From Thermomicrobiales bacterium (GTDB lineage Bacteria > Chloroflexota > Chloroflexia > Thermomicrobiales > UBA6265), in the NCBI GenBank assembly GCA_019637585.1, contig JAHBVL010000002.1, forward strand, positions 248,001 through 312,000: a stretch of DNA of 64,000 nt, given 5' to 3'. The translations under genes were made by a program, and so were the position numbers. The notes beneath the pieces were generated by a model. That model saw only the letters and a list, made by a program, of their open reading frames with translations. It was not told the DNA's origin and ran no database searches. Positions 8,370 to 15,995 of this stretch are shown here, one piece after another; the stretch's first letter is position 1, and the number at the start of each line of letters is the position of its first letter.

Positions 8370-8927
8370 ATGATTGAAACCGTCGTTCACAGTATTCGCG
8401 TGCAGATGCACTCACATCACCGGCTGGTCATCCTCAAGGAACTTCATGGGGATCGCCACCTGCCGATCTGGATCGGTGATTTTGAGGCACAGGCCATCGC
8501 TATCGAGCTGCAGGGTGTCGATTCGCCCCGGCCGCTTCCCTATGACGTCCTGAAAACCGTCATCGGTGAGCTGGGAGGCTCAGTGGACCGCGTGCTCGTG
8601 GTCGACCTCTCGCAGGATGTCTATTACGCCCGGGTCGTGATCGCCACAGGCGACCGGACGGTCGAGATCGATTCCCGGCCGAGCGACGCCATCGCGCTCG
8701 CTGTACGCGCCGGAGTGCCGATCTTCGTCGATGAATCGGTCATGGAGCGGGCGGGCGTCACACTGGAAAATGACGACGACGTGTCCGACGAACCGGGCAT
8801 GATTTCGTCGCCGGAACGCCCGGAAGCCGTGGCCGGCATGTCGACAGACGACGAACGGCTTTCAGTCTTTCGCGACTTTATCAATACGCTCGATCTCGAC
8901 GACCCCGACCGGCGACGCGGCAATTGA
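8370..8927 (+). CDS. Bifunctional nuclease family protein (DUF151)
   Basis: The first 130 residues match the DUF151/bifunctional nuclease fold: LVILKELHGDRHLPIWIGDFEAQAIAIEL followed by DVLKTVIGELGGSVDRVLV and the signature EIDSRPSDAIALAVRAGVPIFVDESVME. Plant and Mycobacterium homologues have been reported to have RNase and DNase activity, but the cellular role in bacteria is unclear. A 55-residue acidic tail rich in Asp and Glu follows. No signal peptide is present. A promoter-like sequence lies about 100 bases upstream, and the Zn-ribbon gene 57 bases downstream is probably co-transcribed. Confidence 0.88.
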   Translation: MIETVVHSIRVQMHSHHRLVILKELHGDRHLPIWIGDFEAQAIAIELQGVDSPRPLPYDVLKTVIGELGGSVDRVLVVDLSQDVYYARVVIATGDRTVEIDSRPSDAIALAVRAGVPIFVDESVMERAGVTLENDDDVSDEPGMISSPERPEAVAGMSTDDERLSVFRDFINTLDLDDPDRRRGN

Positions 8928-8984
8928 CCGGTCGCCGATGCTCCCGCAGGACGTCGAACCAGCAGTCAGGATTCAGCAAACCGC

Positions 8985-9359
8985 ATGATGGATAAATCAG
9001 AGCACCAGATACGGAAAATCGTCGTGGAGCGGATGGACCGCTGCAGCGTCTGTCACCGCAGCTTCATGGAAGACGACGTCGAAGTCGTTTCCCGCAAGGA
9101 AGACATCTGGATGATGGTCGTGCAGTGCAAGGATTGCCATGCCCGATCGTTTGTGGCCGCGCTCGTCGGTGAAGCGACTGGCACCTCACCCATGGGCCAG
9201 TTGTTCGACCTGGCGTCATCCGGTTCACCATTCGACGCACACGCCGACGCTGGCTTCACGGAAGTCGAGGACGAACCGGTCACCGTCGACGATGTGCTGG
9301 CGATGCACGATTTTCTCGATGCATTCGACGGCGATTTCCGGAAGCTTCTCCGCTCCTGA
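8985..9359 (+). CDS. Small zinc-ribbon protein, unknown function
   Basis: The 124-residue product has two CxxC pairs (CSVCH at about residue 20 and CKDCH at about 50) arranged as a four-Cys zinc ribbon, followed by an acidic helical C-terminus (TVDDVLAMHDFLDAFDGDFRKLL). I do not recognise a named family. It may bind nucleic acid or protein, as similar ribbons do. Start is ambiguous between adjacent ATG codons at 8985 and 8988. The gene follows the DUF151 gene in the same direction. Confidence 0.7.
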   Translation: MMDKSEHQIRKIVVERMDRCSVCHRSFMEDDVEVVSRKEDIWMMVVQCKDCHARSFVAALVGEATGTSPMGQLFDLASSGSPFDAHADAGFTEVEDEPVTVDDVLAMHDFLDAFDGDFRKLLRS

Positions 9360-9449
9360 CCGGTCACTGCGGTCGATGCTCCGTCGTTTCCCGCAATCAG
9401 AATTGGCGCCGGACGACCGCTGCCCAACGTGCCCCAAAATCCGCCCTCT

Positions 9450-9524
9450 ATGCACCATGCACTAGGGTGCCATGCACCACCCCCGTTGACTCGCGTTGAC
9501 TGACTTTTGCCCCGCTCCTATACT
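9450..9524 (+). promoter_or_regulatory. Strong promoter with three upstream ATGCAC boxes (nuoE/nuoF pair)
   Basis: TTGACT (9496-9501) and TATACT (9519-9524) are 17 bases apart, close to the sigma70 consensus. Just upstream, ATGCAC occurs three times (9450-9455, 9457-9462, 9472-9477), the third on the same strand about one helical turn and a half from the second. A transcription factor site is possible. The nuoE-like gene starts between 9563 and 9629. Confidence 0.6.
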
Positions 9525-9562
9525 CGCACGGGAAACTGGCGACTGACTGTCGGTGCAGCATT

Positions 9563-10126
9563 GTGCCCGGTCAGATATCCGTATGGGGCAAAGCCTTGGC
9601 GCACGTGCATGATGCTGAATCGGGAGCGATGGATCTCGCGGTCGTCAAAGAGTTGATCGCCGATCTCAATCCACAGGACTGGCAGGAAGCGCAGGAGTTG
9701 ATCCTCGCCGCACTGCAGAGAGTGAACGAACGATTTGGGTATGTTTCGGTCGAAGCCGCCCAGGTCGTGGCCGATCATCTCGGAACCACCGTACCGCGCG
9801 TCTATGGTCTCCTGACCTTCTACGCCGATTTCCGCACCGAACCGCGCGGCAAGAAGTTCATGCTCCTCTGTCACGGCATGTCCTGCTATGTCATGGGTTC
9901 GCAAAAACTCGTGCAGACGTTGCAGGACAACTACGGCATCGGCGATGGCGGCACCACGGCCGGCGGTGAACTGACCGTCCAGGTTGTGAATGGCTGCCTG
10001 GGCGTTTGCGATCGAGCGCCAATCGTCGAGATGGATCACGAGTATTACGGCAAACTCACTCCGGAAACCTTCAACGATCTCGTTCAGCGGGTCATCGCCC
10101 AGGTCAACGCGGGAGCAGCATCGTGA
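9563..10126 (+). CDS. NuoE-type [2Fe-2S] subunit (NADH dehydrogenase/formate dehydrogenase 24 kDa family)
   Basis: This subunit carries a [2Fe-2S] cluster and passes electrons between FMN in the NuoF partner and another component. A helical N-terminal domain (ELILAALQRVNERFGYVSVEAAQ) precedes a thioredoxin-like domain with the expected cysteine pattern: CHGMSC near residue 96 and NGCLGVC near residue 136. The start is uncertain: ATG 9563, GTG 9605 and ATG 9629 are all in frame, and none has an ideal Shine-Dalgarno. The stop overlaps the GTG of the next gene (GTGA), so the two are translationally coupled. Confidence 0.88.
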   Translation: MPGQISVWGKALAHVHDAESGAMDLAVVKELIADLNPQDWQEAQELILAALQRVNERFGYVSVEAAQVVADHLGTTVPRVYGLLTFYADFRTEPRGKKFMLLCHGMSCYVMGSQKLVQTLQDNYGIGDGGTTAGGELTVQVVNGCLGVCDRAPIVEMDHEYYGKLTPETFNDLVQRVIAQVNAGAAS

Positions 10127-11844
10127 CCGAGTCACACATCCCTCATTTCCGCTCGAAGCGCGATTTCGAGGAGTACCGAAAAGCAGCGGAAGAGAAGTGG
10201 CACGAGCTGTGGAATGGCTCCCGGACCGTTGTTTCGGTAGGCGTGGGCAGTTCCTCCCTGGCAAAGGGAGCGGCGAAGGTCCTGCGAGAATTCGAAAAGC
10301 ATGCCGGGAGCGATCTCGTCGCCCGCAAGACAGGCGTCGATGGCGCTGACTGGTCGGAAGTCCAGGTGCGCGTCAAGCGGCCGAACGCTCCGGCCGTTGT
10401 CTATCACCATGTGACCACCGACGATGTTCCGACGATTCTGGCGGGCAAGGCCGATGACCTGATTCTCGGTGTGGAAGGCGACGCGGCATACGACGGCATC
10501 CAGCCGATCAGCGGGCTGCCCTTCTACAAGTATCAACAGCGGATCGTGCTGGCCAATGTCGGTGTCATCGATCCCGATTCCTTCGAGGAGTCGGTCGCGG
10601 TTGGCGCCTACTCCGCACTTTACAAAGCACTTTTCGAGATGTCGGACGAAGAGGTCATCGCCGAGATGACCGCCGCCAACCTGCGTGGCCGGGGAGGCGC
10701 TGGATTCCCGGCCGGCATCAAGTGGGAAAGCGGACGGAAAGCCCGCGTCACGCCGAAATTCGTGGTCTGCAACAGCCACGAAGGCGAACCCAACGTCTAC
10801 AAGGATCGCCGCATCCATGAGGGGGATCCCCACCGGATTCTCGAAGGCATTCTGGTTGCCTGCGTGGCCTGCGGAGCGGAACGTGGCTACAACTATGTCG
10901 GTGGTGAGTATCCGCTGGCGATCAAGCGATTCCGCCGGGCAGTGGAAGATGCCGAACGGGCGGGCCTGATCGGTAAGGACATCATGGGTTCGGGCAGGGA
11001 TGTCGCGTTCCGGATGCGAACCGGCGGCGGCGCCTATGTCTGCGGCGAAGGGTCGGCCATGATGTACTCCATCATGGGAGTTCGCGGACAACCCCGAACC
11101 AAACCACCCCGCTCGGTCGAGGAAGGCCTCTGGAAACGCCCAACCGTCGCCAACAACACCGAAACCCTCTCCAACGTTCGGGACATCATCCTGAAGGGTG
11201 GTGAGTGGTACTCCCAGTTCGGCACTGAAAAGAGCAAGGGCACCAAGCTGATGACCGTCCAGGGTCCCATGAACACCATGGGGCTGGTGGAAGTGCCGAT
11301 GGGCATCACGCTGGGCACGTTGGTCAACGAGGTTTGGGGCGGCACCCGGGACGGATACACCTTCAAGGGCATCCAGACCGGCGGGGTATCAGCTGGGCCG
11401 CTCACGCCCGAGTATTTCGATCGGCCGGTCGACTTCGACTCCCTGACCGACGCGGGCGGCATGCTCGGTTCGGGCGGATTTGTCGTTTTCGACGAGTCTG
11501 TTTGCGCTGTTGACTTTGCTCGCTATCTGACGGCGTTCAATCGCGTCGAATCCTGTTCCAAGTGCGTTCCCTGTTCGCTGGGGAATCCGGCGCTGGTCGA
11601 AATCCTCGACCGGATCCGGCTGGGCCGCGGCTCGGCCAGCGATCTGCCCCTGATCGAGCGGACATCGAAACACATCATCGAACTTTCGCTGTGTGGTCTT
11701 GGTCAGGTTGCACCGGAACCGTTGCTGGGGATGCTGCAGAAGTTCCCCGAGGAGTTCCGTCGCCATGCCGTCGATCACGTCTGCGATGCCGGCGTCTGCC
11801 CGATGGCGTCGGATTCGGTAACCGTTTCGCTGGCGGCCGATTAA
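10123..11844 (+). CDS. NuoF-type NADH-binding diaphorase subunit with degenerate N-terminal ferredoxin domain
   Basis: The protein should oxidise NADH through FMN and a [4Fe-4S] cluster. Residues 1-120 are a thioredoxin-like domain, as in HndC/HoxF-type subunits, but the expected cluster cysteines are missing (GVGSSSLAKG and ARKTGVDGADW). The core then shows the NADH/FMN sites GRGGAGFPAGIKW and HEGEPNVYKDRRIHEGDP, and YVCGEGSAMM. The [4Fe-4S] ligands are ESCSKCVPC plus a downstream Cys in SLCGLGQ. At 573 residues it matches the fused class rather than plain NuoF. The GTG start at 10123 follows GGGAG and overlaps the NuoE stop. No catalytic partner (formate dehydrogenase, hydrogenase or other Nuo genes) is adjacent, so the electron acceptor is unknown. 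Confidence 0.88.
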   Translation: MTESHIPHFRSKRDFEEYRKAAEEKWHELWNGSRTVVSVGVGSSSLAKGAAKVLREFEKHAGSDLVARKTGVDGADWSEVQVRVKRPNAPAVVYHHVTTDDVPTILAGKADDLILGVEGDAAYDGIQPISGLPFYKYQQRIVLANVGVIDPDSFEESVAVGAYSALYKALFEMSDEEVIAEMTAANLRGRGGAGFPAGIKWESGRKARVTPKFVVCNSHEGEPNVYKDRRIHEGDPHRILEGILVACVACGAERGYNYVGGEYPLAIKRFRRAVEDAERAGLIGKDIMGSGRDVAFRMRTGGGAYVCGEGSAMMYSIMGVRGQPRTKPPRSVEEGLWKRPTVANNTETLSNVRDIILKGGEWYSQFGTEKSKGTKLMTVQGPMNTMGLVEVPMGITLGTLVNEVWGGTRDGYTFKGIQTGGVSAGPLTPEYFDRPVDFDSLTDAGGMLGSGGFVVFDESVCAVDFARYLTAFNRVESCSKCVPCSLGNPALVEILDRIRLGRGSASDLPLIERTSKHIIELSLCGLGQVAPEPLLGMLQKFPEEFRRHAVDHVCDAGVCPMASDSVTVSLAAD

Positions 11845-11871
11845 TTCATCGCCCTCCACAACCGGTCCGGT

Positions 11872-12130
11872 GTAGCGGCAACGCCTGCGTTGCCAACCGC
11901 GACCGCAGCGCCGGACGGGCGAGGCAGGCCTCGCCGCTACACATATCCCGCCGCGGCGCACGTCGGCCCCGGTCTGGGTGTAGCGGCAACGCCTGCGTTG
12001 CCAACCGCGACCGCAGCGCCGGACGGGGCGAGGCAGGCCTCGCCGCTACACCAAATCCGGAACGGCGTGGCGACGACGCGTGCATTGCCAACCGCCCCCC
12101 GAATGGCGTAGCGGCAACGCCTGCGTTGCT
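11872..12130. repeat. Second cluster of the palindromic GTAGCGGC repeat
   Basis: Full copies at 11872-11940 and 11980-12049 share the same outer inverted ends (GTAGCGGC/GCCGCTAC), the same two internal hairpins, and a nearly identical spacer. A diverged fragment lies at 12067-12089 and a left-half copy at 12108-12130. The block fills the whole 301-base interval between the nuoF-type gene and the convergent cyclodeaminase gene. As at 1183-1410, it sits between convergent stop codons. Confidence 0.85.
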
Positions 12131-12145
12131 CGTCAACCGTAAGCC

Positions 12146-13135
12146 CTACAACAGGTTGACTTCCTGACCCACGCCCTTCGCCCGGGCGGCGTCGACGGCG
12201 AATCGGGCCACCACGACGTCCTGCACCGCATTTCCGACCGACTTGAAGAAGGTGATCTCCTCGTCATCGGCCCGCCCCTTGGCGGAGTCCTCGACGACGT
12301 GGCCAAGTTCGAGGTGCAGATCGTCTTCGCTGATCACGCCCGCGGCGATAGCCATGAGAAGATCGCCCGCCTCCTCCATCACCGCATCGAAGTTGTCCAC
12401 CACAATCCTGGCCCGGCCGCAGGTCGCCACCGGCACTTCCTGCATCTCCGGGGTGAATGCGCCGACTGCGTTGATGTGCGTCCCCGGTTTGAGATCGGCG
12501 TCATCGAAAACCGCCCGCCGGGCGGTTGTGGCCGTGCAGATGACATCAGCTGCCTTCACTGCGGACGATGCGTCGGTCGTGGTTTCGACCATTCCCGCGA
12601 GATCCGGCCAGTCCTCAGCCATGGCGGCCCGGAATCTGGACAGCTGTTCCTCGCTCACATCGACCCCGATGATCCGCTCGATCGGCCTGACTGCGCAGAC
12701 CGCGGCCGCCTGGGTGACGCCCTGCACGCCGGCGCCGATCACCGTCAGCGTGGCGCTGTCGGGGCGAGCCATGAGGTCGGTCGCCGCGCCCGATACGGCG
12801 CCGGTGCGCAACGCCGTCACATACCCACCTTCCATGACCGCCATCGGAATCCCATTGTCAGGATCGATCAGGCAGACAATGGCGTGAATGGTCGGTAAGC
12901 CGCGCTTGGGATTCCCGGCGAAGAAATTGACGGTTTTGAATCCCAGTGCGCCGCTTGCCGGCACGAAGCCCGGCATCATCAGCATTGCTGACGGGTCGTC
13001 GTTCACCGGCAACGATGACCGCACCGGCGCCAGCGCCCGGCCGGCGGACAACTCGCGGAAGGCCACCTTCATCAGCTCGACCGCATCGGCCATCGGCACC
13101 AGTGTCTTCAAATCGCTCCGGCTCAATGCCAGCAT
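12146..13135 (-). CDS. Ornithine cyclodeaminase/mu-crystallin family protein
   Basis: Members are NAD(P)-dependent: ornithine cyclodeaminase, alanine dehydrogenase of the archaeal type, or ketimine reductase. The 329-residue protein has the substrate-side N-terminal half with ALGFKTVNFFAGNPKRGLPT and EGGYVTALRTGAVSGAATDL, then a Rossmann fold starting VIGAGVQGVTQAAA (about residue 125) and the ICTATTARRAVF and INAVGAFTPEMQE motifs. ATG 13135 has GGGAG eight bases upstream; a longer frame to 13249 is rejected because it runs across a promoter-like region. No pathway neighbour helps to choose the substrate. Confidence 0.9.
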   Translation of the reverse strand: MLALSRSDLKTLVPMADAVELMKVAFRELSAGRALAPVRSSLPVNDDPSAMLMMPGFVPASGALGFKTVNFFAGNPKRGLPTIHAIVCLIDPDNGIPMAVMEGGYVTALRTGAVSGAATDLMARPDSATLTVIGAGVQGVTQAAAVCAVRPIERIIGVDVSEEQLSRFRAAMAEDWPDLAGMVETTTDASSAVKAADVICTATTARRAVFDDADLKPGTHINAVGAFTPEMQEVPVATCGRARIVVDNFDAVMEEAGDLLMAIAAGVISEDDLHLELGHVVEDSAKGRADDEEITFFKSVGNAVQDVVVARFAVDAARAKGVGQEVNLL

Positions 13136-13253
13136 TGCGCTCACTCCCTTGCCCTCGTTCGCGTTTATCCCAACGTCGAGATAGTACCCTGTTCGACCGG
13201 CCACGCCGACCCGCGTGGTTGCCTCTCGCCGGCTTTGCCCACGCGGCACATGC

Positions 13254-13259
13254 TATACT
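13254..13259 (+). promoter_or_regulatory. Possible -10 element upstream of the SH3 protein gene
   Basis: TATACT at 13254-13259 matches the -10 seen at three other promoters in the window, 52 bases before the start at 13311. No good -35 is visible at 16-18 bases, so the call is weak. Confidence 0.3.
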
Positions 13260-13310
13260 CGCGCGGCTTCTACATCGACATCCTCGAAGCGCTGATATGA
13301 CTCCATCTGC

Positions 13311-13871
13311 ATGACCGATACCGGACTATCCACTCGACTCCGCCAGCACTCTCGCCGGTCGGGCCTCGTCGTCGGTTTGACGATGGCCGCGACGATTGCG
13401 CTCTGCATCCTTTCCTCCGCCTATGTGTTCGGCAAGATCGAACCGTATGTCGCGGAGGTCACCGGGTATGACGAGCCGACCGCGGTGCCGCAGGTCGCCT
13501 CCGACCAGAATGACCCGCAGGAAGATCCGGAGGAAGGCGACGCCACCGGCAACGATGCGTCGGCGGCCGAATCAGGGTCGAATTCTGACGAAACCGAAGG
13601 CAGTCAACCAACCATTGCAGAAGCTGAAACGGACGAGAGCGACGCGTTCGAAGTTAGCCATCGCTCGAACCCCGACTACACAATCAATTTTCGGCCAGGG
13701 CCGAGTGTGACCTCCGGTGACCCGATCGGGTCGCTCGATCCAAACACGCCATTGATGTATCTCGGGGAGGATGCTCTCGACGAAGGGGGCGTCATCTGGC
13801 TCAAGTTCCGTACCGAATCGGGTACAGAGGGTTGGGTGCGCGAAGTGGACACCGTGGTCGCAATTCAGTAG
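13311..13871 (+). CDS. Membrane-anchored SH3-domain protein
   Basis: A basic N-terminus (about 20 residues) is followed by one membrane helix (LVVGLTMAATIALCILSSAYVFG). An acidic disordered stretch rich in Asp, Glu, Ser and Thr comes next (residues 55-115). The C-terminal domain of about 65 residues resembles a bacterial SH3 domain (TINFRPGPSVTSGDPIGSL through WLKFRTESGTEGWVREVD). SH3b domains commonly bind peptidoglycan, and the topology places this one outside the membrane. The gene is 64 bases before tyrA and may be co-transcribed. No enzymatic domain is present. Confidence 0.75.
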   Translation: MTDTGLSTRLRQHSRRSGLVVGLTMAATIALCILSSAYVFGKIEPYVAEVTGYDEPTAVPQVASDQNDPQEDPEEGDATGNDASAAESGSNSDETEGSQPTIAEAETDESDAFEVSHRSNPDYTINFRPGPSVTSGDPIGSLDPNTPLMYLGEDALDEGGVIWLKFRTESGTEGWVREVDTVVAIQ

Positions 13872-13935
13872 CGTTGTTCTCAGCAGGAGCAGGTGTTGCC
13901 TGCCCGAAGCAGAGCCGGCAGTTGGGAGAAATCGA

Positions 13936-14973
13936 ATGCAGAGAGTCGCGATAGTCGGCCTGGGTCTCATTGGTGGATCGATCGGCATCGGTTTGCGCCA
14001 GTGGTCCGCGGAGAATTCCAAGAGCGGTCAGTCCGCGCTCGAAGTGGCTGGCTTTGACCAGAATCTCGAACACCAGAGCCGGGCAAAGAAACTTGGCGCT
14101 GTCGACCGCGCCGAATGGGAGCTGCGAAAAGCCGTTGCGGACGCCGATCTGGTCGTGCTCGCCACACCGGTTGTCGCCATGCGGGAAATCCTCTCGGATA
14201 TCGCGCCGTTGCTGAAAAGTGGCGCCGTGATCACCGATACCGCTTCCACAAAGGCTGATGTGGTGCAGTGGGCAAAGGAGATTCTGCCCGTCACCGTTCA
14301 CTTCGTTGGCGGCCATCCGATGGCTGGCAAATCGGAAAGCATCGACGGCGCCGAAGGGACGCTCTTCACCGGCGCGACCTGGTGTATCTGTCCGTCGGTC
14401 AGCGCCAATGACGAAGCGGTGCGCACTGTCCTGGGTATGGTGGCTGCTCTCGGAGCCGAGGCGTTTTTTGTCGATCCCGTCGAACATGATGCCTATGTCG
14501 CCGGCGTCAGCCATATGCCATTTGTGATTTCCGCCGCAATCGTCAATGCCCTGACCGCTGACCCGGGATGGAAAGACATGAAGAGCCTGACGGCGGGAGG
14601 ATTCCGGGACACGACCCGCCTGGCCAGCGGCAGCCCGGCGATGCACCGCGATATCGCGCTGACGAACGCCGAGTCGCTCGATCGCTGGGTCTCGTCGATG
14701 ATCGGTCAGCTGCAGGACTTTCAGAGCCGCTTGTCGCAGGACGAAGAGAGCCGGGCGGATGCGATCGACGAGTTCTTCACCAACGCGCGCGACCGGCGAG
14801 CCGAATGGGCTGTCCAGACCTCACGTGAAGCGGAGTTGCTCGGAGCGCCGCCCGAAGCGGCCAGCGAGGGAATCGGCGATCAAATGAGCCGGATGTTCCT
14901 GGGCGGTTTCATGCGGAAGAAGCGGGTCGATCCGACCAAGACCTCAAACGGCGCAGGGGGCCGCACTCCCTGA
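13936..14973 (+). CDS. tyrA: Prephenate dehydrogenase
   Basis: The enzyme oxidatively decarboxylates prephenate (or arogenate) in tyrosine synthesis. The 345-residue protein starts with the NAD-binding motif VAIVGLGLIGGSIGIGL, then VVLATPVVAMREIL, GAVITDTASTKADVV and the signature HFVGGHPMAGKSESIDGA containing the catalytic His. The helical dimerisation domain includes HDAYVAGVSHMPFVISAAI and AGGFRDTTRLASGSP. ATG 13936 follows GGGAGAAATCGA. A tail of about 50 residues after the core carries no recognised ACT domain. No other aromatic amino acid gene lies nearby. Confidence 0.93.
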   Translation: MQRVAIVGLGLIGGSIGIGLRQWSAENSKSGQSALEVAGFDQNLEHQSRAKKLGAVDRAEWELRKAVADADLVVLATPVVAMREILSDIAPLLKSGAVITDTASTKADVVQWAKEILPVTVHFVGGHPMAGKSESIDGAEGTLFTGATWCICPSVSANDEAVRTVLGMVAALGAEAFFVDPVEHDAYVAGVSHMPFVISAAIVNALTADPGWKDMKSLTAGGFRDTTRLASGSPAMHRDIALTNAESLDRWVSSMIGQLQDFQSRLSQDEESRADAIDEFFTNARDRRAEWAVQTSREAELLGAPPEAASEGIGDQMSRMFLGGFMRKKRVDPTKTSNGAGGRTP

Positions 14974-15447
14974 TCAGGGGAGGAGCTGCCAGCTCGACGG
15001 CAGATCGTAGTGGTAGTATCGGTTCACCGGGGCGCCCCGTTCGCGGATGCGCCCGCGGTCACGTCGCAGCACCTCGCCATAGGCATTCTGAATCTGCACG
15101 ATTCGCTGCTCCGGCAGATTGAAAAGGACGATTCCCAGCTTTTCCGGCAGCAGACTGAGATTGCGAAGCCGCTGGTCGAACACGCGAAACGCCGGCTGGT
15201 CGATCGCGTGGCGCTGGTCGAGCCAGTCGTCGATCGTCGATTGATCGTCGCGCACGACATGTTCGTCGAATCTGGCCAGTTCGCCGCGAACGCGATCGAC
15301 AAATGCCATATCGTAGCGGCGCACCACTTCCAGCAGACCATTCAGTGTTTCAGGGCCGCGGCTGCATCCGGCAACCAGAATCTTCAGACCATGACCCGGC
15401 CCGGCGAAACTCGCCGTTCCCATTGCATCGATAACGGTGAAGCGCAT
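14974..15447 (-). CDS. Uncharacterised 157-aa protein
   Basis: The frame codes for a soluble mixed alpha/beta protein beginning MRFTVIDAMGTASFAGPGHG and containing ILVAGCSRGPETLNGLLEVV, ARFDEHVVRDDQSTIDDWLD and IVLFNLPEQRIVQIQNAYGE. I do not recognise it. The codon pattern suits coding on this strand better than the antisense frame at 15010-15531. The start could also be the adjacent ATG at 15450. Its stop abuts the tyrA stop (convergent), and it is divergent from the small membrane protein at 15550. Confidence 0.6.
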   Translation of the reverse strand: MRFTVIDAMGTASFAGPGHGLKILVAGCSRGPETLNGLLEVVRRYDMAFVDRVRGELARFDEHVVRDDQSTIDDWLDQRHAIDQPAFRVFDQRLRNLSLLPEKLGIVLFNLPEQRIVQIQNAYGEVLRRDRGRIRERGAPVNRYYHYDLPSSWQLLP

Positions 15448-15549
15448 CATTTGAACGAGACTTCTCATGCCTGTCTGGATCCCAATCGACCGCTGGCCGA
15501 TCGACAGGCTACTCTACCATCCGACGCTTGATGAACCCGGAGCAGCCAG

Positions 15550-15993
15550 GTGAGCACCGTCGATTTCGACTCGGACGACACTCCGAATCCACAACGCCAG
15601 CGATGGCAGGAAGAGCTGGAAGAGATCCTTGCCGCTGCCGACAGAGAGTCGACGCCGGTCGAAAAGGTGCGCGGCAAAGTGATGGCCGCGCGCTACCAAA
15701 CGCCGGAGAAGAGCCGGTCGTTGGCCGATCGAGTCAGAGAGAGCTGGTCTCCCGGGATGTGGATCATCCTCTTCGTCGGGTTCATTCTCCTCACCGTCGC
15801 TGTCCAGCACTTCTCTCCCCTGCTTGGCCGCATATTTGCTTTGGTCGCCGTGGTGATGCTCATCGCCATACTCCTGCGCGGATTTCGCCGGGGTTCTTCT
15901 CGAGGTTCGCCGCAGATGTGGCGAGGCAAGGACATGTCCCTCGAGCCAAACAAGCAGTCCTGGTTCGAGCGCACATTCGGCAAACGGGATTGA
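15550..15993 (+). CDS. Small membrane protein, unknown function
   Basis: The 147-residue product has a charged cytoplasmic N-terminus (EELEEILAAADRESTPVEKV), two adjacent membrane helices (MWIILFVGFILLTVAVQHF and IFALVAVVMLIAILLRGF), and a basic C-terminal tail. The GTG start at 15550 has GGAG seven bases upstream. I do not recognise a named family. It is divergent from the 157-aa gene and converges with fmt, with only two bases between the stops. Confidence 0.7.
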   Translation: MSTVDFDSDDTPNPQRQRWQEELEEILAAADRESTPVEKVRGKVMAARYQTPEKSRSLADRVRESWSPGMWIILFVGFILLTVAVQHFSPLLGRIFALVAVVMLIAILLRGFRRGSSRGSPQMWRGKDMSLEPNKQSWFERTFGKRD

Positions 15994-15995
15994 CG

